This document shows positions 1 to 6,422 of a stretch of 17,489 bases of DNA, piece by piece (the stretch's first letter is position 1; each line of letters opens with the position of its first letter). This stretch comes from B1SED10-16 sp046498365. Its GTDB lineage: Bacteria > Desulfobacterota > Desulfobacteria > Desulfobacterales > Desulfosalsimonadaceae. The stretch spans positions 1 to 17,489 of the forward strand of contig JAWOAV010000063.1 in NCBI GenBank assembly GCA_046498365.1, in the 5' to 3' direction. Under the pieces are notes generated by a model that made no database searches, was not told the DNA's origin, and worked only from the letters and a program-made list of their open reading frames with translations. A program made the position numbers and the translations under genes.

Positions 1-200
1 TCCCGGCAGTGGGGCGGTGCTGCCTTTGGCAACTGTGATGCCCTGGGATCGCTCTACGGCTCGATACGCGGCGTCCTGAAAACTCGCCCTGCGGGCTCAA
101 ACAGTTCAGGACGCCCGGCGTATCTTCGCCAAGAGCGATCACCAGGGCCTCCCAATGTTGCCGTCAGGCAGCACCGCCCCCCTGCCGGGGAAAATGGATC
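1..200 (-). repeat. Palindromic repeat family, copy A (cut by the window edge)
   Basis: This is a long imperfect palindrome that can fold into one hairpin. The outer arms 1-24 and 167-191 are reverse complements except for a few bases (core GGGGCGGTGCTGCC against GGCAGCACCGCCCC). The pair GATCGCTC (47-54) and GAGCGATC (133-140) lies further in, then an inner stem at 64-80 and 105-123 (GTCCTGAA/TTCAGGAC). The apex is GCCC-TGC-GGGC. Copies B, C and D in this window share its landmarks, and A runs opposite to B and D. The left end is lost: the other copies continue outward into TGACCAATTT or GGTTCAATTT. No open frame here looks like a protein. It could be a MITE-like or REP-like element or a structured RNA. 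Confidence 0.85.
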
Positions 201-377
201 ATTTATATGCCGGAGGCATACATCTAAGGGCTCGGTGCGGCTGTATCACTGGTCAAAAATGGTACATCTCAGCTTTTCGGCCTGAAACCGATCTACACAA
301 CCAGCAATCGTTTTCCGGTCATGCGACGATTACAATCTTTTGCATTTATCAATAAACATAATGTAAATGGAGACCTC
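201..377. other. Gene-free spacer between repeats
   Basis: No recognisable gene lies between copy A and the next hairpin. One frame is free of stops from about 229 to 497 and includes an ATG at 321. It crosses two unrelated repeats, has no ribosome binding site and matches no family I know, so I treat it as chance. The stretch is more AT-rich from about 325 to 370 than its surroundings. Confidence 0.5.
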
Positions 378-434
378 GTAGGGGCACCCCTTGCGGGTGC
401 CCGGGATCAGGGCGCCCGCAAGGGGTGCCCCTAC
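378..434. repeat. 57-bp GTAGGGGC-type hairpin repeat
   Basis: Two 25-base arms (378-402 and 410-434) are reverse complements except for one position, which would form a G-U pair in RNA. The loop is 7 bases (403-409). The ends read GTAGGGGCACCCC and GGGGTGCCCCTAC. Palindromes beginning GTAGGGGC are, to my knowledge, dispersed in many copies in deltaproteobacterial and some other genomes. There is no T-run, so it is not a typical terminator. It lies almost midway between inverted copies A and B. Confidence 0.85.
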
Positions 435-494
435 AGACCCATATTCAGCGGGGATATTTTTTGTGCCTATACAGGAATACAAAGAGTAGCAAAA

Positions 495-702
495 TGACAA
501 GTTTCATTGGGGGGCTGTGGTATTTCCCGAAGGCAACATTGGGAGGGATTGGCGGTCGCTCTTGGCGAAGTGGCGCCAAAATCCTGTATTGTTTGCGCCC
601 GCAGGGCGAGTTTACAGGATGTGGCGGAACAAGCCGTAGAGCGATCCCAATCGCTCACAGTTGCCAAGGGGAATACCATACCCCCCCAAATGAAATTGAC
701 CG
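495..702 (+). repeat. Palindromic repeat family, copy B
   Basis: This copy is in the opposite orientation to copy A. The landmarks in order are an outer arm rich in G (511-518), AACATTGGGAGG (535-546), CGCTCTTGGCGAAG (557-570), an inner stem ATCCTGTA/TACAGGAT, an apex GCCCGCAGGGC, AGCCGTAGAGCGATCC, and GTTGCCAAGGGGAATACC followed by a C-run and AAATGAAATTGACC. The outer arms GGTATT-CCC and GGGGAATACC pair with each other but differ in sequence from those of copy A. The copy ends about 55 bp before the methyltransferase start codon, so it may lie in that gene's leader. Confidence 0.85.
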
Positions 703-756
703 CTACCGTATGTTGTTTTTCTTGCAAAAATGGCTGATATTGCTTAAAAGATTTCC

Positions 757-1563
757 ATGGCACACATATTTGACGCAGAGGATGCGAAACACTACGAAAA
801 GTGGATGGCCGATGAAAGGAACCGGGCGGTTCTCGATCTGGAAACGCGCCTGATGGCGTCGATGCTGCGGCCGGTCTGCGGGGAAAGCCTGCTCGATGTC
901 GGTTGCGGCACGGGGGAAAGCATCCGGCCGTATCTCGGCAAGGGAATCAACCTGACCGGGGTTGATGCGTCCCCTGCCATGCTCGAGATCGCAAGGGAAA
1001 ACTTCGGCCACCGGGTCGATTTTCACCTTGGGTTTGCCGAGGACCTGCCGTTTTCGGACAACGCCTTCAACCATGTGAGCCTGTTTTTGACGCTTGAATT
1101 TGCAAGGAGCCCCGAAGAAGCCGTTACAGAAGCCTGCCGGGTGGCAAAGGACTCCGTGTTCATCGGGATATTGAACAAGCATTCGGCGTATGTGACGCAA
1201 TTGAGAGTAAAACGCTTCCTGATGCCCTCGATGTACCGGAAGGCACGGTTCTTCAGCATCGGGCAGATCAGGCAAATGGTTTTCAACCGTCTCGGCCAGG
1301 TTCCTTTTTTATGGAAGACGGTGCTGCAGTTTCCGGGCGCTTCGCGCGGCCCTTGTTTTCGAATCGAGGCGGGGGGATATTTTCAGAAAAGCCCGTTCGG
1401 CGCGTTTGCCGGCATCAAGGTCATACCAATGCCGCGCTTCCAGGCAATGCCAATGACGTTGAAAAGCCGGGTTGAACAGAAAGCGGGCGCCGGCCGCCGT
1501 GTGGCCAGCTGCCATGAGTACAACAGAAAAACGGCAAAGGACGAAAACGGAAATTACCGATGA
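757..1563 (+). CDS. Class I SAM-dependent methyltransferase
   Basis: The protein (268 aa) is a probable S-adenosylmethionine-dependent methyltransferase of the Methyltransf_11/UbiE-like group; its substrate cannot be told from sequence. The glycine-rich motif I LDVGCGTG (46-53) binds SAM. GVDASPAML (68-76) holds the acidic ribose-binding residue D70, and an AEDLPFSDNAF block (94-104) is the usual post-motif II region. No signal peptide or membrane helix is visible, so it should be cytoplasmic. ATG 757 is preceded by only a weak AAAAG and is chosen because the fold begins soon after it. The last ~40 residues are basic and look unstructured. The gene lies 99 bp upstream of the radical SAM gene and may be co-transcribed with it; nothing shows that the two share a pathway. 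Confidence 0.85.
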   Translation: MAHIFDAEDAKHYEKWMADERNRAVLDLETRLMASMLRPVCGESLLDVGCGTGESIRPYLGKGINLTGVDASPAMLEIARENFGHRVDFHLGFAEDLPFSDNAFNHVSLFLTLEFARSPEEAVTEACRVAKDSVFIGILNKHSAYVTQLRVKRFLMPSMYRKARFFSIGQIRQMVFNRLGQVPFLWKTVLQFPGASRGPCFRIEAGGYFQKSPFGAFAGIKVIPMPRFQAMPMTLKSRVEQKAGAGRRVASCHEYNRKTAKDENGNYR

Positions 1564-1662
1564 AAAGCCGGAGGAGCGGGTATAGGTATTGACATTTCGG
1601 CCGCCGGGTTCCAGATTTTTACCAGATAAGGTATTGCCAACGTTTTCGCAGGGGGAGATGCC

Positions 1663-2685
1663 ATGGAAGCATTACTGTATGAGCGGATCAAGGACAATGT
1701 CGTCCAATGCGGGCTTTGCAACCATCGATGCGTAATAAAAAACGGCAGACGCGGCAAGTGCAGCGTCCGGGAAAATAATAACGGCATCCTTGAAACACTG
1801 GTGTATGACAAAATCATTGCCAGAAACATCGATCCCATTGAAAAAAAACCCCTTTTTCATTTTTATCCCGGCAGCCTGTCGTATTCCATCGGCACCGTGG
1901 GGTGCAACTTCCGGTGCCGGTTCTGCCAGAATGCCGATATCGCGCACATGGCGACGGATCATTCGGGGCGGATCATGGGGCAGCCTTTTACGCCGGAACA
2001 AATGGTGGACGAAGCGCTCCAGGCGGGTTGTACGAGTATTTCCTACACGTATACCGAGCCCACGGTTTTTTTTGAGCTCGCCCGTAACACTGCCGAGCGC
2101 GCCCATGAGAGGGGCTTGAAAAATGTTTTCGTGACCAACGGGTACATGACCACTGCGGCGCTTGAAATGATCGCGCCGTATCTGGACGCGGCAAATGTCG
2201 ATTTGAAGGCATTTACGGAGGAATTCTACGAAACCCAGTGCAGCGCAACGCTTGCGCCGGTGCTGGAGTCCCTTCGCACCATGAAAAAGCTGGGCATTTT
2301 TGTCGAGGTGACTACCCTGTTGATTCCGGGATTAAACGACAGTAGCGGCGAGCTTGAAAGTCTTGCGGGTTTCATCGCGTCGGAACTGGGAGATCAAACG
2401 CCATGGCATGTCAGCCGGTTCCATCCGACCTACCGGCTGACCGACCGCCCCCCGACCAGCCCGTCAAAGCTGATGGAGGCAAGGCAGATCGGGATCGACA
2501 AGGGGCTTGCCTATGTTTACACCGGGAACATGTCGGGGCGTGGCGCCGAGAACACCTCCTGCCCCGGCTGCGGTAACGATGTGATCGTGAGAAGCGGTTT
2601 TACGGTGCTGGAAAACCGGATCTCGCATAACCGTTGCCGGAACTGCGGCGCGCACATTCACGGGGTGGGCCTCGGGGAGTTGTAG
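1663..2685 (+). CDS. amrS: AmrS-family radical SAM enzyme
   Basis: This 340-aa protein matches the radical SAM component of the AmmeMemoRadiSam system, once annotated as a pyruvate-formate-lyase-activating-like enzyme. An N-terminal cysteine cluster C16-x2-C19-x3-C23 with C33 comes first. The cluster-binding motif is CNFRCRFC (C81, C85, C88), which should hold the [4Fe-4S] that cleaves SAM. TYTEPTVFFE, FVTNGYM and NVDLKAF blocks are typical of the family. The C-terminus has two CxxC pairs (C300/C303 and C325/C328), a probable zinc-ribbon-like knuckle. ATG 1663 follows a strong Shine-Dalgarno, CAGGGGGAG. The usual partners AmrA (AMMECR1-like) and AmrB (MEMO-like) are not in this window. The substrate is, as far as I know, unestablished. 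The gene converges on the rseC-like gene with 14 bp between their stop codons. Confidence 0.9.
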   Translation: MEALLYERIKDNVVQCGLCNHRCVIKNGRRGKCSVRENNNGILETLVYDKIIARNIDPIEKKPLFHFYPGSLSYSIGTVGCNFRCRFCQNADIAHMATDHSGRIMGQPFTPEQMVDEALQAGCTSISYTYTEPTVFFELARNTAERAHERGLKNVFVTNGYMTTAALEMIAPYLDAANVDLKAFTEEFYETQCSATLAPVLESLRTMKKLGIFVEVTTLLIPGLNDSSGELESLAGFIASELGDQTPWHVSRFHPTYRLTDRPPTSPSKLMEARQIGIDKGLAYVYTGNMSGRGAENTSCPGCGNDVIVRSGFTVLENRISHNRCRNCGAHIHGVGLGEL

Positions 2686-2699
2686 CCTGCCGGATTCGG

Positions 2700-3191
2700 C
2701 TATGATGGCGTATGCCGCGGCCGGTGTTCACATTCTTCGGGAGGCGGAGTCGGCGGCCCCGATTTTTTCACAGCGAGGATCACGGGTTTGTACTTGTCTG
2801 TTTTTTTCGCCCTTCTTTCCATCAGCAGAATCACGCCGATGGCGATGAAAAAAGTCGCAAAACCGAGGCCCGCCGCTCCGGCCGAACGGTCGATGCCGTA
2901 GGAAGGGGCGATGGCATCCCCGATGGCCGCGCCGGCGACCAGCACGATGATCGGGAAAATATAGAGAAGAAAAGACAACTGCAGCAGCCGCAGGGATTTG
3001 AAATCGAGCAGGACTGTATCCCCTTCTTTTGCACCGACCGGGTTCACCGCCAGAAACGTCATGTCTTTGCCGCCGCCCAGGCTGTTGCAGAGATTCCTTT
3101 CGGAGCATGCCGCACATCCTGCGGTTCGTTCCGTGCGCACCAGGGCATACTCGCCGGAGAGGCTTGTTACTATTGCGGTTTCCTTGGCCAT
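2700..3191 (-). CDS. rseC: SoxR-reducing system protein RseC family
   Basis: The protein (163 aa) is a positive regulator of sigma-E/SoxR-reducing family membrane protein. An N-terminal region carries a cysteine set C26-x2-C29-x5-C35, as in RseC. Two hydrophobic helices follow at about residues 69-95 and 106-124, then a short polar, Pro-rich tail. In enterobacteria RseC works with the Rsx (Rnf) complex to keep SoxR reduced. Here it begins 13 bp after the rnfB-like gene on the same strand, so the two are almost certainly one transcript, which supports an Rnf-linked redox role. No clear Shine-Dalgarno precedes ATG 3191, so translational coupling to the upstream gene is likely. Confidence 0.88.
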   Translation of the reverse strand: MAKETAIVTSLSGEYALVRTERTAGCAACSERNLCNSLGGGKDMTFLAVNPVGAKEGDTVLLDFKSLRLLQLSFLLYIFPIIVLVAGAAIGDAIAPSYGIDRSAGAAGLGFATFFIAIGVILLMERRAKKTDKYKPVILAVKKSGPPTPPPEECEHRPRHTPS

Positions 3192-3204
3192 GGATGGTAA
3201 CGCT

Positions 3205-5277
3205 TTATCCCGCTTTTTTCATTTCCCTGCGATGGTGGTCCGGCATGTAGCATATGATACCGCATTGCAGGCACCGGAAGGCCTCGGTTCGTGCCGCTTC
3301 TTCGGAAAAGCCAAGTTCAATTTCAGGGCACTTTTCAGAAACCTCCGATACCGTGCAGGCAGGCATGATATTCCGCTTGATGGAATTTACATTTTCAAGC
3401 GCGTCGACATGCTGCATTTCCGTCTCGGCGGTCACCACTTTTTCCGGAAGGGCGAGATCCATATCGTACATGATCATATGAACGGACGCAGCCGATCGCC
3501 TGCCGCCCGCAATGGCGCGGATGGCGGCACTGTAGTCCGTAATCGGTTCGCCGGCGGACAGAAGCCCCTTCTCTTCGCTGTAGAAAGGATTGTTATACGG
3601 CTGGATGCCTTCCCAGTAAACCGGCCCGCTGGCGGACGCTCCTTCTTCATCGGTGCTTGCCGTACCGCTTCTTCTGAAAATCATTTCCGGCAGCCTGCCG
3701 GAATCGATGAACAGGTTTCCTGCCGAGATGACATAGGCTTTTTTGTCGGCGCGGTCCTCGTATTCGATGCCCGTGAGCCGGTCGTCCTCCCCGGTCAGTT
3801 TCGTGATGGCCGCATTGAAAACCAGGTTCGCACCGCTGTTTTCAAGCTGTTCCATATGTTTGGGGTCAATTGCCAGGGATTCTTTTGGCTCCCGGAAGAC
3901 AAGAAAAATGTTTTCGGCGCCGCGTTTCCGGCAGATGTCAACGGCAATCGGCGCAATCTCGGCCCCCCCGGCGATGACAACACCCGGATGAATGGAGATA
4001 GCCCCGTCATTTTCCGTGCCGGTTTTGATGAGGTCGATAAGCAGGTGGACACCCGGCACGGGTTCCTCGATCGCTGCGCCGCCAAGCCTTTCCGTCCGGC
4101 TGTCGAAACCGCCGGATGCAAGAAGCACGACCTCGAACCCGTCCCTGAGGAGGGAGGATATGGTGAAATCTTGGCCTAGGGTGGTATTGGTAAGGGTGTT
4201 GACGCCCAATTCACGGACGCCCTCAATATCCCAGTCGAGCACATCCGGGGGGAGGCGGTAGCTCGCAATGGCTTTCCGGAGCAGACCGCCAAGCTTCTCC
4301 TGCGCTTCGAAAACGGTCGGGGAATGCCCCAGGCGCGCGGCAAAAAACGCGGCTGACAAGCCTTCCGCGCCGCCGCCGACGACCGCTATCTTGCGTCCGG
4401 TGGCCGGCGCCGTATACGGCTGGGACCGCTTTTTGCTTTCCATTTCAACATCGGCTGCATATCGTTTCAGAAAGTTGATGGCGACCGGCTCATCCACCAG
4501 GTTGCGTCTGCATTCATTTTCGCAGGGTCTCGGGCAGATTCTCCCGATCACCGTCGGAAAGGGGTTGCGTTCCTTGATTACCTGGACGGCCCCCGAATAA
4601 TCGCGCTCGCTGATATGCCGGATGTATTCGCATATGTTTATTCCCGCAGGACAAGCGCGCTGGCAGGGGGTGGTACAGTCGTCCGTGGTATATTCCTGCA
4701 GAATGCGGCGGGTAACCGAGGAGAGTTTTATGATGTGTTTGGGGCATACCCTTTCGCAGGTGCCGCAACCCGTACATTTGTCCTCCAGGACGACGGGAAG
4801 CCCGTCATTGCCCATAACCATTGCGTCAAAAGGGCATGCGCGGACGCACGAACCCAGCCCAAGACACCCGATATCGCATATTTTCATGCCGCCATAGAGC
4901 AAAGATGCGGCCTGGCAGTCGCTCAAACCAGTATATTCATACTTCTTCGCCGCTTTTTCGACACCGTACGTGCATCCGGGACGTGCGATGTCGGGCTCTT
5001 TTGCTTCAATGGTCATTCCCATGACCGCTGCGATGGCTTCGGCAAGGTCGCTTCCCCCGGCAACGCAGGAAGACGGTGAGGCCTTGCCTTTGGCGATCGC
5101 CTCGGCGTTCGGTCCGCACCCGGGATAGCCGCACCCACCGCAATTGGCCCCGGGCAGAAGCTCTTCGATCTCTTCCACGAGGGGATCCACGTAAACGTAA
5201 AAAATTTTGGATGCCACAGCAAGGCCGGAACCGATAATGATTCCCAGCCCTCCCATCATAAGAATAGCAACTATCAT
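3205..5277 (-). CDS. rnfB: RnfB fused to a GltD-like FAD/NAD(P) oxidoreductase
   Basis: This is a 690-aa fusion. Residues 1-27 form a membrane helix. The Fe-S domain has C46, C49, C54 and C71, as in RnfB. Two 4Fe-4S ferredoxin motifs follow (C134/C138/C144/C148 and C168/C171/C174/C178). A second half resembles the small subunit of glutamate synthase: cysteines C201/C205/C209/C216 and C248/C252/C256, an FAD-type fold at IAVVGGGAEGLSAA (297-310) and LPPDV about 40 residues on. Its second nucleotide site reads IAGGAEIAP and the closing FAD motif reads SAGE rather than AGD, so the pyridine-nucleotide site may have drifted. The C-terminus has a CLQCGIIC cluster. RnfB moves electrons between ferredoxin and the membrane Rnf ion pump; the fused module suggests an extra flavin or NAD(P)H branch. 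ATG 5277 follows CCGGAG at good spacing. Other rnf genes are absent here. Confidence 0.9.
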   Translation of the reverse strand: MIVAILMMGGLGIIIGSGLAVASKIFYVYVDPLVEEIEELLPGANCGGCGYPGCGPNAEAIAKGKASPSSCVAGGSDLAEAIAAVMGMTIEAKEPDIARPGCTYGVEKAAKKYEYTGLSDCQAASLLYGGMKICDIGCLGLGSCVRACPFDAMVMGNDGLPVVLEDKCTGCGTCERVCPKHIIKLSSVTRRILQEYTTDDCTTPCQRACPAGINICEYIRHISERDYSGAVQVIKERNPFPTVIGRICPRPCENECRRNLVDEPVAINFLKRYAADVEMESKKRSQPYTAPATGRKIAVVGGGAEGLSAAFFAARLGHSPTVFEAQEKLGGLLRKAIASYRLPPDVLDWDIEGVRELGVNTLTNTTLGQDFTISSLLRDGFEVVLLASGGFDSRTERLGGAAIEEPVPGVHLLIDLIKTGTENDGAISIHPGVVIAGGAEIAPIAVDICRKRGAENIFLVFREPKESLAIDPKHMEQLENSGANLVFNAAITKLTGEDDRLTGIEYEDRADKKAYVISAGNLFIDSGRLPEMIFRRSGTASTDEEGASASGPVYWEGIQPYNNPFYSEEKGLLSAGEPITDYSAAIRAIAGGRRSAASVHMIMYDMDLALPEKVVTAETEMQHVDALENVNSIKRNIMPACTVSEVSEKCPEIELGFSEEAARTEAFRCLQCGIICYMPDHHRREMKKAG

Positions 5278-5340
5278 AGTTTACTCCGGAAAAAGTATTA
5301 AATGGCAAATCATCGCTTACCAATCCGCATCATGGCATAA

Positions 5341-5372
5341 AAAATCAAGCATGACCTATACCATGCTTTTTT
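5341..5372. terminator. Bidirectional terminator-like hairpin upstream of rnfB
   Basis: The stem AAGCATG (5347-5353) pairs with CATGCTT (5362-5368) around an 8-base loop. It is followed by TTTTTT on the + strand and preceded by AAAAAATC, which gives GATTTTTT on the - strand. It lies in the 5' leader of both divergent genes, where no gene end needs it. On the - strand it sits about 65 bases before the rnfB start, so it could attenuate rnfB; it could equally be a leftover. Confidence 0.4.
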
Positions 5373-5478
5373 CCCCATGTCCAATTGAAAAACACGGTTG
5401 CCGAGCCCCCGTCCTCACAGGGTATGCATGCAAAAAAGCCCCTGGTTCTGCCGGCTGTCGCGCTATCGATTTGTATGC

Positions 5479-5508
5479 TTGACGAATGGCGGGGTAAACG
5501 CGTAGTAT
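5479..5508 (+). promoter_or_regulatory. Sigma-70-like promoter for the nucleoside salvage genes
   Basis: TTGACG (5479-5484) matches the -35 consensus at five of six bases. TAGTAT (5503-5508) matches the -10 at four of six. The spacer is 18 bp. It would start transcription near 5515, about 80 bases upstream of the phosphorylase ATG. It is based on consensus only. Confidence 0.5.
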
Positions 5509-5594
5509 GCTTATTGCCGTTTTGTGTTTTCCGCGATGGCGCTGCTATCCGGTTTTTTCTGCAGGAATTGCCTTGAAGCGGGTTGGGGATAACG

Positions 5595-6422
5595 ATGAAC
5601 GATTACTGGAAAAAGGTGGAGGCGGCCGCCGGATTTCTTTTACGGAAAATCGGGCCCATGCCAAGGGTAGGATTAATGACGGGAACCGGGCTCGGCAGGA
5701 GCCTGTCTGCACTGGAAACCGTATTTGCCGTGGGCTACAAGGATATCCCCGGTTTTCCGGTTTCCACGGTGACCGGGCATGCCGGTCGTCTGGTTGCCGG
5801 AAGCCTTGGCGGGAAACCGGTGGTTGCAATGGAGGGGCGATTTCACTTGTACGAGGGGTATTCCCCCGTAGAAGTGGCCTTTCCGGTGCGTGTGATGCAG
5901 GCAATGGGGGTCGGCACCCTGATCCTCACGAATGCCGCGGGCGGATTGAATCCAGGTTTTTCCGCCGGGGATATCATGATCATACGGGATCATATCAACC
6001 TGACCGGGGAAAATCCCCTTGTGGGGAAAAACGATGATCGCTGGGGGATTCGTTTTCCGGATATGACGGGAATATATACCCCGGTGCTTGCGGAAATGGC
6101 CTTACAGGAATCGATGAAAAAAGGAATTTCCGTCAAACAGGGCGTATATCTTGGTTTAAAGGGGCCTTCCCTTGAAACACCCGCTGAAACGCGCTTTATA
6201 CGAATGATCGGCGCGGATGCCGTCGGAATGTCTACCATACAGGAAGTAATCGCCGCCGTACACGGCGGAATGAATATCCTGGGCCTGTCCGCCATTTCGA
6301 ACATCAACGACCCGGACCGCCCGGTGCCCGTAACGGTGGAGGAAATTGTCCGTGCGGCTGAAAATGCGGCCGGCGAGATTGCAACCCTGATAACCCTGAT
6401 TGTGGAGAGGATGGATGCATAG
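5595..6422 (+). CDS. Purine nucleoside phosphorylase, trimeric (PNP/MTAP) family
   Basis: This 275-aa enzyme splits a purine nucleoside with phosphate into base and ribose-1-phosphate. Visible family motifs are the phosphate-binding TGTGLG (29-34), GHAGRL (61-66) and RFHLYEGY (82-89), then TNAAGGLN (112-119) and GPSLETPAETR (190-200), where E194 corresponds to the purine-binding Glu of mammalian PNP. VGMSTIQEV and a SNINDP segment with N236 follow. An Asn at that point favours 6-oxopurines (inosine, guanosine). ATG 5595 is chosen over TTG 5583: it has GGGGA just upstream and fits the family length. Its end overlaps the deaminase start by 8 bp, so the two are translationally coupled. With an MTA deaminase next door, methylthioinosine is a possible physiological substrate; that is inference. 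Confidence 0.9.
   Translation: MNDYWKKVEAAAGFLLRKIGPMPRVGLMTGTGLGRSLSALETVFAVGYKDIPGFPVSTVTGHAGRLVAGSLGGKPVVAMEGRFHLYEGYSPVEVAFPVRVMQAMGVGTLILTNAAGGLNPGFSAGDIMIIRDHINLTGENPLVGKNDDRWGIRFPDMTGIYTPVLAEMALQESMKKGISVKQGVYLGLKGPSLETPAETRFIRMIGADAVGMSTIQEVIAAVHGGMNILGLSAISNINDPDRPVPVTVEEIVRAAENAAGEIATLITLIVERMDA

Larger units (their letters stand above)
5278..5594. other. Divergent intergenic region, rnfB / nucleoside salvage
   Basis: This 317-bp stretch separates two divergent transcripts and has no convincing ORF. It holds a hairpin with flanking A and T runs nearer rnfB and a sigma-70-like promoter nearer the phosphorylase gene, each listed separately. Nothing else with clear structure was seen. 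Confidence 0.6.

Noticed and set aside
229..497. Stop-free frame across the A-B spacer, including an ATG at 321
   Set aside because: It runs through the GTAGGGGC hairpin, lacks a ribosome binding site and has no recognisable protein pattern. It is a by-product of repeats.
1..702. Copies A/B as ends of a CRISPR or an insertion sequence
   Set aside because: There are no short direct repeats with regular spacers, and the ~290 bp between them hold no transposase-like frame.
2683..2702. Short stem TAGCC/GGCTA between the convergent amrS and rseC stops
   Set aside because: A 5-bp stem with no T-run is too weak to call a terminator.
2998..4179. Long open frame (393 codons) on the + strand opposite rnfB
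   Set aside because: It lies wholly antisense to rnfB-rseC, whose Fe-S and flavin motifs are unmistakable. Its translation is rich in Arg, Gly and Phe without domain features, as expected for a shadow of GC-rich coding DNA.
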